Assembly (NCBI GenBank): GCA_963677175.2
Contig: CAXXES010000004.1
Coordinates: 1,674,001 to 1,738,000, forward strand
Length of the DNA: 64,000 nt
DNA from: Sunxiuqinia sp963677175
GTDB lineage: Bacteria; Bacteroidota; Bacteroidia; Bacteroidales; Prolixibacteraceae
Direction of reading: 5' to 3'
The notes under the pieces were generated by a model that did no database searches, was not told the DNA's origin, and saw nothing but the letters and a program-made list of their open reading frames with translations. Shown here in pieces: positions 55,233-64,000 of this stretch. How positions within the stretch are numbered: the stretch's first letter is position 1; each line of letters starts with the position of its first letter. A program made the position numbers and the translations under genes.

Positions 55233-55305
55233 CTGGCAACTGCGACTGAAAACTTATTTAGCCAGTGGAACTTGGAACTTGCAGCTGCGACTGTTCTCTT
55301 GCAAC

Positions 55306-55338
55306 AAAAAAGGCTGCCCCTTTTGGAACAGCCTTTTG
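55306..55338 (-). terminator. Intrinsic terminator after the aminotransferase gene
   Basis: On the minus strand AAAAGGCTG, 12-base loop, CAGCCTTTT then T; stem 55337-55308. It starts 25 bp after the aminotransferase stop. Confidence 0.85.
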
Positions 55339-55362
55339 CTATCTTGTGAAAATGGGGATTGC

Positions 55363-56655
55363 CTATTGTTTCGAGTCTTTGCAAGCGTTGTAGATGCCTT
55401 CAAATAACTCTTTGGCATCCGAAGCAGCCATGGCCGAAAAAGCCACACGGATGACATTATTCAGGTTAATGATCCCGATGCTGTATTTGTCAATTAAAAT
55501 TTTGCGGATCTTTTCGCCGTCCAGTCCTTCGGCTAGTTGCACGCACATAAAGTAGCCCGAGTTATAGGGCAGCGCTGTAAAGTATTTGGCGTATTTTTCA
55601 TCTATTAAAGCTTCCTTCACCGCGTGGTAGCGATTGTTCATGATCTCAAACTTTTCGGCTTTCTGCTCCTTGTAAGCCTCATTTTCGAAGGCGCTAAGCA
55701 GTAATGACTGTGAAATATTGGCCGCGTTGGAAATGTTTCCACGCACGGCTCCGGCGGTTTTGGCTTCCAGGGCTGTGTACAATTCGGCATCGCCTCCTTT
55801 AACTCCGTAGGTCATAAAACCAACGCGGAATCCCCACACGTAGTCTTCTTTGGTTGGACCGTCCACTTTCAGGGCCAGCACATTTTCATGCAGGTCGCAC
55901 AGCTGGGCGAAGATACTTTCGGTTTCAATGCCTTCTTCGTAAACCAGTCCAAAATACGCATCGTCAGAAAACACCACAATCTTGTTTCCTTTTTCTGCCG
56001 ATTCCTTAATAATAGCAACAATCTCTTGTTGTTCTTCAACGGTCGGGGTGTAGCCGGTTGGGTTGTTAGGGAAGTTCAAGATCAGTACTTTTTTGCCAAT
56101 TCCGCCTTCCTCCAGCTTGGCTTTAAATGACTCCAGGTCAAATCCACCATCTTTAAATAAGTTGAATTTATTGATTTCGGAACCGTAGGCGTGATTTAAA
56201 ATCAGGTTGTAGTTGCCCCAGAATAAATCGGGCACAATCACTTTTTCGCCTTCGTCAACAAACAGGTAGCCCGCCATGCTTACACCATGTGTTAAGGCAT
56301 TGGTAACAACGGGTAAGCTGATTGTTTTATCTTTTAACGATGGGTTTTTTTCATAAATCATGCTTTGCCATTTGGCCCGGATATCGGGGCGGCCAAAGCT
56401 TGGAGCATAAGGAAAAACGAGTGACGGGTCAAGTTTTATATTGGATTCGATGCTTCCCAAACGCATGGGGCTACCGTTATCTTCAACGGCTGCTCCAATG
56501 GTGGCATTAATCCGGGTGCCTTTTGCATCGGCAGTTTGTCCTAATATTCCTTTTTTGGGGAAGAAAATGTTCTTTCCTTTTTCCGACAGAAGATCGTAAA
56601 TAACTGGGTTTTTAGCTTTGATAATTTTGTTTAATTCCTCGGCTTGTGGATTCAT
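55363..56655 (-). CDS. Class I/II PLP-dependent aminotransferase
   Basis: 430 residues. Fold type I features: GRPDIRAKWQSMI, the LNFPNNPTGYTPT motif near residue 195, VVFSDDAYFGLVYEE, and a lysine in KVDGPTKEDYVWGFRVGFMT near residue 270 that should bind PLP. The opening INATIGAAVEDNGSPMRL is typical of a branch annotated as aromatic or aspartate-type aminotransferase in Bacteroidota. The exact substrate is not known. Monocistronic with a good terminator. Confidence 0.9.
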   Translation of the reverse strand: MNPQAEELNKIIKAKNPVIYDLLSEKGKNIFFPKKGILGQTADAKGTRINATIGAAVEDNGSPMRLGSIESNIKLDPSLVFPYAPSFGRPDIRAKWQSMIYEKNPSLKDKTISLPVVTNALTHGVSMAGYLFVDEGEKVIVPDLFWGNYNLILNHAYGSEINKFNLFKDGGFDLESFKAKLEEGGIGKKVLILNFPNNPTGYTPTVEEQQEIVAIIKESAEKGNKIVVFSDDAYFGLVYEEGIETESIFAQLCDLHENVLALKVDGPTKEDYVWGFRVGFMTYGVKGGDAELYTALEAKTAGAVRGNISNAANISQSLLLSAFENEAYKEQKAEKFEIMNNRYHAVKEALIDEKYAKYFTALPYNSGYFMCVQLAEGLDGEKIRKILIDKYSIGIINLNNVIRVAFSAMAASDAKELFEGIYNACKDSKQ

Positions 56656-56906
56656 ATTGATTGATTTAACTGTTTTTGAATTGCTTCCTAATTCTTATTG
56701 TGGACAAAATCGGCTGCAATTTATTAAAAAAACTTGACTCGATTTGCTTCTTCTTTCAAATTGAAACTCAGGATTAGCTTATTTTTACAAATCGTAATTT
56801 GAAAATCGAACGGTGGCTGTTCTGGTTTCAATTTGTAATTACTTCAATAAGTCTTCGTCCCGAATAATCATCACAATGGAAGCGTGCGGCAGTATCTGAA
56901 AAGGAA

Positions 56907-58223
56907 TCAGTCAACCAGTGGTAGGGTGAAGCTGACGGTGGTTCCTTCGTCGGGCACACTTTCGATAAAAATTTCACCTTCATTCTTCTGTACAAATTCC
57001 TTGGTCAGGATCAGCCCGATCCCGGTTCCCGGCTCCTGCATGGTTCCTGGGTTTGAAAATGACAGCGAGGAGTTGAACCGTAACAAAGCTTCATGGTTCA
57101 TTCCCACGCCGGTATCGCTGACGGTGATAAGCATTTTATCGTCTCGTTCCTGGGCCGAGATGCGGATTTCGCCTCCGGGATGTGAGAACTTAATGGCATT
57201 GGAAACCAAATTCCGAAGGATGGCGCTGGCCATATGATGATCGGCAAAGATTTCCGAATTGCTTTTCATTTTCAGAAAGATCAGCAGTTTTTTTTCTTCA
57301 ATCAGCGGGTTAAAAAGCTCAATCACCTCGCGGTAAATTCTTTCAAGTTTGAAAGGCTTGGGAGAATAAGGAATATAGTCCATCTGAACGGTTGACCAGG
57401 TCAGCAAATCGTGCAGCAGTTTATAGTTGTGTTTCGACACGTTGGCCATGTTCTTAATAAGCTTGATCCTTTCCTCCTTGGACAATTCATCGTATTGCTC
57501 GTTCAGTAACGACGAGATGGCCATAAAACTTCCCACGTGGTCGCTAAGGTCGTGCGAAATGATTGACAGGAACTTCTCCTTATTCACGGCCAGGTCTTTG
57601 TATTTCTGCTGACTCGATTTCAGCGAGATGGATAGTTTTTCCAGTCGGTTGTAAAGGATTTCGAAAACAAACTCGTTGGCAAATGCCATGGCTGCAATAA
57701 ACAGAAACACAATGGAAAGCCGGCAAATCAGACTGAAGTTGTAGTTGGGACACCACGGTTGATCTTGCAGAAAATAATAAGCCAGGGCGTTGGCAATAAA
57801 GAACAGGATCAGGGCGATCATTCCACGTTCTTTGCCTAAAATCAGGATCACCGGCAAGGGTAGCATTAAGGCGAAGGCAATGCCCGATTTGTTGCTTCCA
57901 CCCGTCAAAAGAAAGTAGGTGCTGATGGTGAAAATAATGAGCACAAAAATGAGGGATGGAATCAGGAGATCCTTTTTCTTTTTCAACAACCAAAAGGTAA
58001 GACCACCAGCGACAAGAGAAACGCTATTGAAAATAGCCGTTTGGTAGTTTGCTTTGTAAATATTGCTGATGACAAAAATGCTCAGCGCAACGAAGAACAT
58101 GTAGAAGAACAGATTCAGCAGGATGCTTTTTTTCTTCTCTTCCAAGCGTTCGTACGAGGTATCGTCAACATTGAAAATGAATAATTTCAAGTAGTAGTTT
58201 AAGAATTCGCTCACGGGGTTCAA
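56907..58223 (-). CDS. Membrane sensor histidine kinase
   Basis: 438 residues. Six hydrophobic helices (about 32-185) form the input region, a short coiled coil follows, then HisKA with SHDLSDHVGSFMAISSLL (His near 227) and the HATPase domain: NLVSNAIKFSHPGGEI, SDTGVGMNHEALL and GTGIGLILTKEFVQ. There is no response regulator beside it. The signal is unknown. It lies between the aminotransferase and map genes, without clear co-transcription. Confidence 0.92.
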   Translation of the reverse strand: MNPVSEFLNYYLKLFIFNVDDTSYERLEEKKKSILLNLFFYMFFVALSIFVISNIYKANYQTAIFNSVSLVAGGLTFWLLKKKKDLLIPSLIFVLIIFTISTYFLLTGGSNKSGIAFALMLPLPVILILGKERGMIALILFFIANALAYYFLQDQPWCPNYNFSLICRLSIVFLFIAAMAFANEFVFEILYNRLEKLSISLKSSQQKYKDLAVNKEKFLSIISHDLSDHVGSFMAISSLLNEQYDELSKEERIKLIKNMANVSKHNYKLLHDLLTWSTVQMDYIPYSPKPFKLERIYREVIELFNPLIEEKKLLIFLKMKSNSEIFADHHMASAILRNLVSNAIKFSHPGGEIRISAQERDDKMLITVSDTGVGMNHEALLRFNSSLSFSNPGTMQEPGTGIGLILTKEFVQKNEGEIFIESVPDEGTTVSFTLPLVD

Positions 58224-58293
58224 ATTTTTATACTAAAATAGCCAATTCGACAAACTATTGCACCACGAAAAAAAACGATTTTAGGCTGGTGAA

Positions 58294-59067
58294 TTATTTA
58301 TATTCGCCCAACACGTCTGAAAGAACCTCATAACCATCGGGTGTAACCAAAATGGTGTGTTCATATTGAGCTGATAACTTTCCGTCGCTGGTGCGGGCTG
58401 TCCAGCCGTCGGCTTTGTCAATCCTGGTTGAGGCACGGCCTTCGTTAATCATGGGTTCAATGGTAAAGGTCATGCCGGCTTGCATGATGTCGCCGGTGTT
58501 TTTGCGTGCAATGTGGTCAACTTGCGGGGCTTCGTGAAACTCCAATCCCACACCATGACCGCAAAATTCGTATACCACGCTGTATTTTTGTGCTTTAGCA
58601 TAACGGCCAATCACAAAGCCGATGTTGCCGACATAATTGCCGGGCCTCACCTGCTGAATACCTAAGTCGAGGCAATGTTTGGCGGTATCGATCAATCGAC
58701 GGGTTTTGGCCGAAATCTCGCCGGCAGCATACATCCGGCTGGTATCGCCATAGTACCCATTAAGAATGGTGGTGACATCAATGTTCAAAATGTCGCCTTC
58801 TTTTAAAATCTGGGTTTCGCCCGGAATACCGTGGCAAACCACTTCGTTAATCGATATGCAGGTGGCCTTAGGGTAGCCATTGTACCCAATGGTAGCTGGT
58901 ATGGCTCCGCAATCGCGCACAAATTTCTCTATTTTATCATTGAGAAATCCGGTACTGACGCCTGGTTTCACAAATTCTTCAATCATCACCAGCGACTGTC
59001 CTGCCAGTTGACTGCTTTTTCTTATCCCTTCAATTTGCTCGGGTGTTTTAATTATGATATCGCTCAT
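58294..59067 (-). CDS. map: Type I methionine aminopeptidase
   Basis: 257 residues. Metal ligands are visible in VCHGIPGE (His), LNIDVTTILNGYYGDTSRMY (two Asp), CGHGVGLEFHEAPQV (His), TFTIEPMI (Glu) and QYEHTILV (Glu). It removes the initiator methionine from new proteins. In many genomes map follows secY; here it is alone and divergent from the thioesterase gene across 101 bp. Confidence 0.97.
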   Translation of the reverse strand: MSDIIIKTPEQIEGIRKSSQLAGQSLVMIEEFVKPGVSTGFLNDKIEKFVRDCGAIPATIGYNGYPKATCISINEVVCHGIPGETQILKEGDILNIDVTTILNGYYGDTSRMYAAGEISAKTRRLIDTAKHCLDLGIQQVRPGNYVGNIGFVIGRYAKAQKYSVVYEFCGHGVGLEFHEAPQVDHIARKNTGDIMQAGMTFTIEPMINEGRASTRIDKADGWTARTSDGKLSAQYEHTILVTPDGYEVLSDVLGEYK

Positions 59068-59132
59068 TCTGTTTTTGTAGAAAAATTTTTCGCAAAAGTC
59101 GCAAAACGTTCTTTATTTTCAAAATTGAACAA

Positions 59133-59140
59133 TAACTTTG
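59133..59140 (+). promoter_or_regulatory. Putative -7 box of the thioesterase gene
   Basis: TAACTTTG, 28 bp before the ATG at 59169, fits TAnnTTTG; TTTA sits 17 bp upstream as a weak -33 element. Confidence 0.5.
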
Positions 59141-59168
59141 TCCAAAAGTTTAAAAAAAAGCCAAGCAG

Positions 59169-59909
59169 ATGAATAAATATACCCAGGAAATTAACATTGG
59201 AGCCTATCATACCAACCAATATGCGCAGGCATCGGTCACGTCCTTGTTTCATATCATGCTTGAAGCTGCCTGGGCACATGCCCGGGTGATGGAGTGGGGG
59301 TACGACGATTTGAAAGGCAACAACATGTTTTGGGTGCTGTCGCGGGTTTATTTTGAGTTGGAGAAATACCCTTTGTGGCAGGAGAAGATTACCTTAAATA
59401 CCTGGTCGGCCGGAACAGATGGGATGTATGCTTATCGCGAATTTATTCTGGAGAATGAACAGCATGAGGTTTTGCTCAGAGGAAGTACGGCTTGGCTGAT
59501 TTTGAATATGCAAACCAAACGTATTTTTAGGCTGCGTGATTTTCGGGACACTTTTCCTCGCCTCGATGGGCAGGATGTTTGCCGCAATCCACAACGGATT
59601 AAACCCCAAAATCGCTCGGAAAACCTTTGCTTCTATCCGGTTTTGTTTAGCGAGCTGGATGTGAACAAGCATTTTAACAGTGTGAAATACCTGGAAAGGG
59701 TGCTCGATGCGTTTGGCATTGACTTTTTGGATCGGTTTGAGCTGGCCGATCTGGAAGTGAATTATATGAAGGAGGGAATGGCTGGCGACACCCTGGCTGT
59801 GGATACGAGCCGGATTGATGATACCCGTTACCAGTCTACCATTGTGCGCGAATCTGATGGTGCCGATCTTTGCACCATGATTCTTCACTGGCGAGAGCGA
59901 AACGTGTGA
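59169..59909 (+). CDS. Acyl-ACP thioesterase
   Basis: 246 residues in the double hot-dog fold of FatA/FatB-like enzymes. N-terminal half: EINIGAYHTNQYAQASVTSL, a FWVLSRVYFELEKYPLWQEK strand and TWSAGTDGMYAYREF. C-terminal half: VLFSELDVNKHFNSVKYLER, with the catalytic Asn/His in DVNKHFNSVKY. It releases fatty acids from acyl carrier protein, probably for membrane lipid tuning. Divergent from map and convergent with miaA. Confidence 0.9.
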   Translation: MNKYTQEINIGAYHTNQYAQASVTSLFHIMLEAAWAHARVMEWGYDDLKGNNMFWVLSRVYFELEKYPLWQEKITLNTWSAGTDGMYAYREFILENEQHEVLLRGSTAWLILNMQTKRIFRLRDFRDTFPRLDGQDVCRNPQRIKPQNRSENLCFYPVLFSELDVNKHFNSVKYLERVLDAFGIDFLDRFELADLEVNYMKEGMAGDTLAVDTSRIDDTRYQSTIVRESDGADLCTMILHWRERNV

Positions 59910-59967
59910 AGTCTGCGTTGGTCGTCGTCCGCTTATCAGTAAAACAAAATTCGTTGATTTGTTTCGA

Positions 59968-60894
59968 TTAGCTTTCGAGCCACTGGTTGATTTTTTCCAG
60001 TTTTTCTTCCAGCGGCATAAACCCGTCCAGCCAGTGGATTTTGGTGCCGTGTTTTTCCATTCGCCTGAACCAGGTCATTTGGCGCTTGGCAAACTGGTGA
60101 ATGGCGATTTCGAGTTTGGCAAACATTTCCTCGTAGCTTATTTCACCAATCAGGTGCAGGGTCAGGTATTTGTATTCCAAACCGTAATAGGTGAGTTGTT
60201 CGGGAGTCAGGCCTTGGTCAAGCAGACGTTGCACCTCATCCAGCATGCCATCATCGAGCCGCTGTTTCAGTCGTTCGGTAATTCGTTTGCGTCGGTGCTC
60301 CCGGTCGTATTTTACGCCTACCACCAGACTGTTGATTTCAGGCATGTTGTTACTCAGCTTCGGATTTTGATTTAGGTAGGTTTCAATTTCGATGGCCCGA
60401 ATCACCCGGCGGCGGTTTTCAGTGTCGGTGGTGTTGTGTTGTTCCGGTTTCATGTCAAGTAGTATCCGAACCAACTCGTCCAGGCTTTTGGGGTCCAGTT
60501 CTTTCCGCAATTCATGATTTTTTGGAACCTGGATTAATTGATAATTATTTAAAACCGCTTCAATATACAATCCGCTTCCACCGCATAAAACCGGAAATTT
60601 GCCCCGTTCGGTAATGTCGTTATAAGCCTTTAAAAAGTCATTATGAAACAGGTACACATTGTATTCGAATCCGGCATCTGCAATATCAATTAGATGATAG
60701 GGAATTGGTTGACCTTCGATTTCGTAGTCCTCGTAGTCTTTTCCGGTACCCAAATCCATGCCCCGGTAAATTTGACGCGAATCGGCTGAAATGATTTCTC
60801 CGTCAAGTAGTTTTGCGGCATGAGCGGCAACCGTCGTTTTGCCCGATGCTGTTGGACCGAGTATGGTTAGCATGTGATATTTTTGTTGTTTCAT
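59968..60894 (-). CDS. miaA: tRNA dimethylallyltransferase
   Basis: 308 residues. P-loop GPTASGKTT near residue 12, ISADSRQIYRGMDLGTGK, PVLCGGSGLYIEAVL and RRRVIRAIEIE match MiaA, and KRQMTWFRRM closes the C-terminal part. It adds the dimethylallyl group to A37 of tRNAs reading UNN codons. A second possible MiaA elsewhere cannot be excluded since some Bacteroidota have two. Divergent from the Yip1-like gene. Confidence 0.95.
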   Translation of the reverse strand: MKQQKYHMLTILGPTASGKTTVAAHAAKLLDGEIISADSRQIYRGMDLGTGKDYEDYEIEGQPIPYHLIDIADAGFEYNVYLFHNDFLKAYNDITERGKFPVLCGGSGLYIEAVLNNYQLIQVPKNHELRKELDPKSLDELVRILLDMKPEQHNTTDTENRRRVIRAIEIETYLNQNPKLSNNMPEINSLVVGVKYDREHRRKRITERLKQRLDDGMLDEVQRLLDQGLTPEQLTYYGLEYKYLTLHLIGEISYEEMFAKLEIAIHQFAKRQMTWFRRMEKHGTKIHWLDGFMPLEEKLEKINQWLES

Positions 60895-60926
60895 CGATAT
60901 TTTTCTTTAAGGTTTACAAAATAATG

Positions 60927-60934
60927 TATTTTTG
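60927..60934 (+). promoter_or_regulatory. Putative -7 box of the Yip1-like gene
   Basis: TATTTTTG, a perfect TAnnTTTG match, 19 bp before the ATG at 60954, with TTTA 17 bp upstream as a partial -33 element. Confidence 0.5.
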
Positions 60935-60953
60935 TGACGCAAAACCAGAAATT

Positions 60954-61538
60954 ATGGATTTTAAAGGACGATATCGGTTGCTTTTTCAAACCAGTGTGAA
61001 CGTGTTGAAGGAGCCGAACAAGTTTTGGAGGGGGGAGAAGGAAGAAGTAAAACCGGAAGTTGTGTTCTCAGATTACTATCTTCCGCTCGTGTTACTGGTT
61101 GGCTTGGCTGTCTTTGTTGGCGAGCTGATTAAGGGAAGCGAGGTTTTATTTAGTTACGCAGTTGCTAAGTCCGTTCGTGAAATAATCAGTTACGTTCTCC
61201 AGTTTTATCTGTCGGTTTATTTGCTCAACGAGTTGTTGACAAGTGTGGGAGGGGTGAAGAACAAATTGCTTGTGACTCGCTTGGTTGCCTATTCATTCTT
61301 ACCTTTTCTAATCGTTTCTTTTTTAACCGGACTGTTTCCGGGCTTATATATTATAAACTTGTTGGGACTGTATGGCATCTTCTTGTTCGTACAGGGAGTC
61401 AAGGGGAGTTTGAATATCGTTCCGGAAAATCAGAATCGGTATACCATGCTCGCCTTGCTGTTGATTTTTCTTATCTTCATCCTTTTGAATGTATTCAGTT
61501 GGAAATTATTACAAGCGTTCTACGGTTATGGTGCATAA
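60954..61538 (+). CDS. Yip1-domain-like membrane protein
   Basis: 194 residues from ATG 60954; a longer frame back to 60813 runs into miaA and lacks likeness. A cytoplasmic lead (MDFKGRYRLLFQTSVNVLKE, then the W-R-G-E-K segment) precedes five hydrophobic helices (about 45-190). The short N-terminal lead and the five-helix plan resemble the Yip1/DUF1282 family. The function is unknown; membrane trafficking names from eukaryotes do not apply. It overlaps smpB by 11 bp, so the two are translated from one message. Confidence 0.75.
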   Translation: MDFKGRYRLLFQTSVNVLKEPNKFWRGEKEEVKPEVVFSDYYLPLVLLVGLAVFVGELIKGSEVLFSYAVAKSVREIISYVLQFYLSVYLLNELLTSVGGVKNKLLVTRLVAYSFLPFLIVSFLTGLFPGLYIINLLGLYGIFLFVQGVKGSLNIVPENQNRYTMLALLLIFLIFILLNVFSWKLLQAFYGYGA

Positions 61539-61986
61539 AAAGCAAAATATTAATATAAAGAATAAGCGGGCCTATTTCGATTATGAGATTTTGGAGAAGT
61601 TTATTGCCGGTGTTCAGTTGGTTGGCACCGAAATTAAATCCATACGGAATGGAAAAGCATCAGTGGGTGAGGCCTATTGCCGGTTTTCCCGCAACGATTT
61701 GTATGTGGTGAACATGAATATTTCGGAATATGATTTCGGAAATATCAACAACCACGAAGCCCGTCGCGACCGGAAACTCTTGCTGAATAAAAAAGAGCTG
61801 GAAAAACTTCAAAAGAAAATGAAGGAAAGTGGGCTGACCATTATTCCGCTTCGCATGTTTTTAAACGACCGGGGTTTGGCCAAACTTGAAATTGGCTTGG
61901 CAAAAGGTAAAAAAACACATGATAAACGCGACACGCTAAAGGAAAAAGATGCCAGACGCGATATGGATCGCGCCATGAAATTCTAA
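61528..61986 (+). CDS. smpB: SsrA-binding protein SmpB
   Basis: 152 residues from the ATG at 61528; an earlier in-frame ATG at 61489 lies inside the previous gene. Features: NKRAYFDYEILEKFIAGVQL, GTEIKSIRNGKASVGEAYC, LLLNKKELEKL and GLAKGKKTHDKRD, with the basic tail RRDMDRAMKF. It delivers tmRNA to stalled ribosomes. No tmRNA gene was found in this window. Confidence 0.97.
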   Translation: MVHKKQNINIKNKRAYFDYEILEKFIAGVQLVGTEIKSIRNGKASVGEAYCRFSRNDLYVVNMNISEYDFGNINNHEARRDRKLLLNKKELEKLQKKMKESGLTIIPLRMFLNDRGLAKLEIGLAKGKKTHDKRDTLKEKDARRDMDRAMKF

Positions 61987-62091
61987 TTTGTAATAAACAG
62001 ACAAAAAACTCTCCTATTCACTTGCATCTGTACCTCTGTTTGTCGTAACTTGTAGCTTCTTAGTTTTTTAACGATAAAAAAATAGAATGCC

Positions 62092-63071
62092 ATGAGCAAG
62101 TTTTTACCCTCAATCATGATCCTTTTTTTTCTAGTAGCCGTTTCCGGAACTACCTCTGCACAAGGATTCCTCAATAAACTGAGCAAAAAAGTGCAGGACA
62201 AGATCGAGAACAAAGTGGAAGATAAGGTTGATCAAAAAGTTGACGAGAAAGTTGACGAAAGTCTGGATAAAGTTTTTGAAGGAGATGCGGAAGACGACGC
62301 CCCTCGCAGTACTTCCGAAAAGCAAAATGAGCGACTTCAGAAGATGATGAAAGGCATTGGAATGTCGGGCGAGCCCGTGCCCATTGAAAATGACTATGCT
62401 TTTGACTCCAAGCTCCAGATGCACATTGAATCGTATAAAAAAATGGAGAAAAGGACAGCGATGGAGAGTTTGTCACCTATATCAATCCCAATGGGAAAAA
62501 TTTTGCCTACGAGTTTATTGGTGGCGATATGAAGCAAAAAGGTCAAGGCACTTTTATCATGGATTTTGAGAATAAGGCTATGATCATTCTTTCCGATGAA
62601 AATGGCGAGCGGCAAGGTATTGTGTATGGTTTTGACATGGAAGGACTAACCGACACCGGATTTGATACGGAAGCTTACGAAGATCTGGAAGATGCGGATT
62701 TGACCAACATGGCAATGAGTCCTTACGTGGAAAAAACCGGGAGGACAAAGACGGTTGAAGGTTACCGCTGCGAAGAATACCGCTACGACAATCCGGAAGA
62801 CCAGACCAAAGCCAGCTTTTGGATTAGCAAGGATGTGAATATTATGACACGTGATTTTATGAGCACCATGATGAAATCAGCCACTTATTCGCATGGCATG
62901 CCGTGGGGATTTGTTATGGAGTCGGAGTCGGAAAACACACGAACAGGCGAACGCTCTGTTATGCGCGTAACCGATATTGACACCAAAGCCAATAAGCAGT
63001 TTAGTATGTCAGGTTACCAAATTACCAACCTTGGGTCGATGAAAATTCCGGCTATGGTGGAGGAGGAATAA
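62092..63071 (+). pseudogene. DUF4412 exported protein gene broken by a frameshift at an A tract
   Basis: The first frame (62092-62532) has a signal peptide (SIMILFFLVAVSGTTSAQ), an amphipathic charged helix of Lys/Asp/Glu/Val heptads and then loses likeness after SYKKM. The second frame (to 63071) continues with EFVTYINPNGKNFAYEF and a DUF4412-type domain with KTVEGYRCEEYRYDNPED. Inserting one A in the run of seven at 62437-62443 gives a continuous protein of about 326 residues (SYKKNGEKDSDGEF). It may be a true decay, a phase-variable or slippage site, or a sequencing error. The family's function is unknown. Confidence 0.75.
62437..62443 (+). other. A7 tract at the frameshift
   Basis: Seven A between TAT and TGG. 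Eight would restore the reading frame of the DUF4412 gene. Confidence 0.7.
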
Positions 63072-63307
63072 GTAGAAAGACTTTTTTCAAGCTTATGCGG
63101 GATCAGTTCAAATCCTTTTGTGAAGAATGAAGAAGAATCCGGTCACTGTGTGTCCTCGATGCCTCACTTTAACGTGAAACTGTCATACTTTGACGTGTAG
63201 CTACTTCGCTTAGACGAGATCAATTCAAATTTTTTCGGAGAATTAGCCTATTCCTATTCCCAACGAAACGTGAGCACCGAGTCTTTTTTTTCGTTTTACT
63301 GATTGAG

Positions 63308-64000
63308 TTAAGCAATTTCCATGTTCTCCATCGGGATAATCGCTTGGCCTTTGTACCGAAGTATTAGGTTGGCAACAGCCAGTGTGTCTTTTTCGCAATA
63401 GCGAATGATGCGGTCCAGATCTCCGTCGTGGTAATAGACCTTGGCTACCTGGCTGCCGTCAATGTCGTCTTTGGGTGTTGGAATATTAAAAACCGCACAA
63501 AGCAAACTGAGTGAGGTGTAGTTTTTATAGTCGCCAAACTTCCACAGTTGCAGGGTGTCCATCAGTTTATCTTTCAAATCCCAGGGTTTCATCCCGGCAA
63601 TATCAAGCGATTTGGGCAAAGGTAAGCCATTGATCAGTGTTCGCCGGGCAATGTAAGGGTAGTCGAACTCCTGCCCGTTGTGAGCACAGAGCCGCTTGCC
63701 CGGATGCGACATGAATTTGTTTAACATATCGTTGAACTGGGAAAGCAGTTTCTTTTCATTGTCATCGTAAAACGATTTTACACGATAAAAACGCTCCCCT
63801 TGTTTTTGAGTGATTACGCCAGCCGAAATACAGATGATCTTTCCAAATTCGGCATAAATTCCCGCCCGTTCATACACCTCGTTCGGCCCTTGGTCTTCGG
63901 TACGGAAATAGGTTGATTTCTTGTCCCACAGTTTTTTGAAATCCTCCTTCAATTCACTGAATTCAGGATATTGTGGAACTGTTTCAATATCGATGAAAAG
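63308..64000 (-). CDS. DEDD-type 3'-5' exonuclease (PolB exonuclease-like), 5' end beyond the window
   Basis: At least 230 residues; the frame is open to the right edge at 64000, so the start lies outside. Motif I is FIDIETVPQ (codons at 63998-63971), motif II HNGQEFDYPYIARR, and motif III RYCEKDTLAVANL (YxxxD, the DEDDy type). This matches the predicted 3'-5' exonuclease family related to the DNA polymerase B proofreading domain. A TTG at 63952 is only an internal codon and would remove motif I, so it is rejected as a start. The role is probably in DNA repair (inference). Confidence 0.85.
   Translation of the reverse strand, partial: LFIDIETVPQYPEFSELKEDFKKLWDKKSTYFRTEDQGPNEVYERAGIYAEFGKIICISAGVITQKQGERFYRVKSFYDDNEKKLLSQFNDMLNKFMSHPGKRLCAHNGQEFDYPYIARRTLINGLPLPKSLDIAGMKPWDLKDKLMDTLQLWKFGDYKNYTSLSLLCAVFNIPTPKDDIDGSQVAKVYYHDGDLDRIIRYCEKDTLAVANLILRYKGQAIIPMENMEIA

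Noticed and set aside
61528..62091. tmRNA gene next to smpB
   Set aside because: I looked for a tRNA-Ala-like end and a tag reading frame near smpB and saw none.
63072..63307. Weak repeats around CACTTTAACGTG and ATACTTTGACGTG
   Set aside because: Only two or three loose copies with no consistent period; not enough to call a repeat or operator.

Overview
The window is chromosomal DNA from a Bacteroidota bacterium, probably of the Marinilabiliales/Prolixibacteraceae type (the family level is inference). The evidence is a set of gene families typical of the phylum: a long-form YidC beside pyrG, a DUF349 repeat protein, a DUF4412 protein, a DUF1599 protein, a DoxX protein with a thioredoxin-like tail, folP next to cdaA, many lipoproteins, and a free-standing four-helix-bundle (S23) gene. 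Most starts lack a Shine-Dalgarno sequence, and several genes have a TAnnTTTG -7 box of the Bacteroidota type. I see no rRNA, tRNA, CRISPR array, integrase, transposase or phage structural gene.

Layout. 1-5.8 kb: MATE exporter, a GT39/GT2 glycosyltransferase pair and an orphan hybrid-input histidine kinase whose sensor domain looks internally deleted. 5.9-10.1 kb: one 1417-residue membrane-anchored AsmA-like protein built of about six repeats of roughly 175 residues. 10.4-13.7 kb: MFS transporter, a lipoprotein beta-propeller sugar dehydrogenase and a lipoprotein cytochrome c. A broken GH5 remnant follows. 14.1-18.5 kb: SIMPL protein, AddB-like nuclease and trmD. 18.7-25.7 kb: hsp20, DUF349 protein, pyrG, yidC and a small nuclease. 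25.7-31 kb: M49 peptidase lipoprotein, AI-2E family permease and TamA-like Omp85 protein. 31-34.9 kb: TamB. 34.9-35.5 kb: a gene-free stretch with a 41-bp tandem repeat array and hairpins.

35.5-43.3 kb is a minus-strand efflux operon: TetR regulator, TolC-like protein, HlyD-like protein, two ABC ATPases and two ABC-2 permeases. It is equivalent to E. coli cecR-ybhGFSR but with the double ATPase split into two genes. Two TTAACCATATGGTTAA-type operators lie upstream of the regulator. A four-helix-bundle gene flanked by a 22-bp inverted repeat interrupts it, and nearly every gap in the operon holds repeat DNA.

43.4-53.5 kb: DUF1080 lipoprotein, EamA exporter, a pair of M16 peptidase subunits, an NMO-like flavoenzyme, MscS channel, cdaA and folP (overlapping), then DUF1599 and DoxX genes. 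53.5-55.2 kb: a 21-bp tandem repeat and two uncharacterised genes. 55.3-64 kb: aminotransferase, histidine kinase, map, acyl-ACP thioesterase, miaA, a Yip1-like membrane protein, smpB, a frameshifted DUF4412 gene and a DEDD exonuclease cut by the window edge.

Taken together this is mostly housekeeping and envelope-maintenance DNA. I did not find a clearly new multi-gene system. The most unusual items are the phased 13-mer array upstream of the dehydrogenase, the 41-bp tandem array after tamB, the S23 gene inside inverted repeats in the efflux operon, the large AsmA-like repeat protein, and the kinase with a shortened sensor domain.
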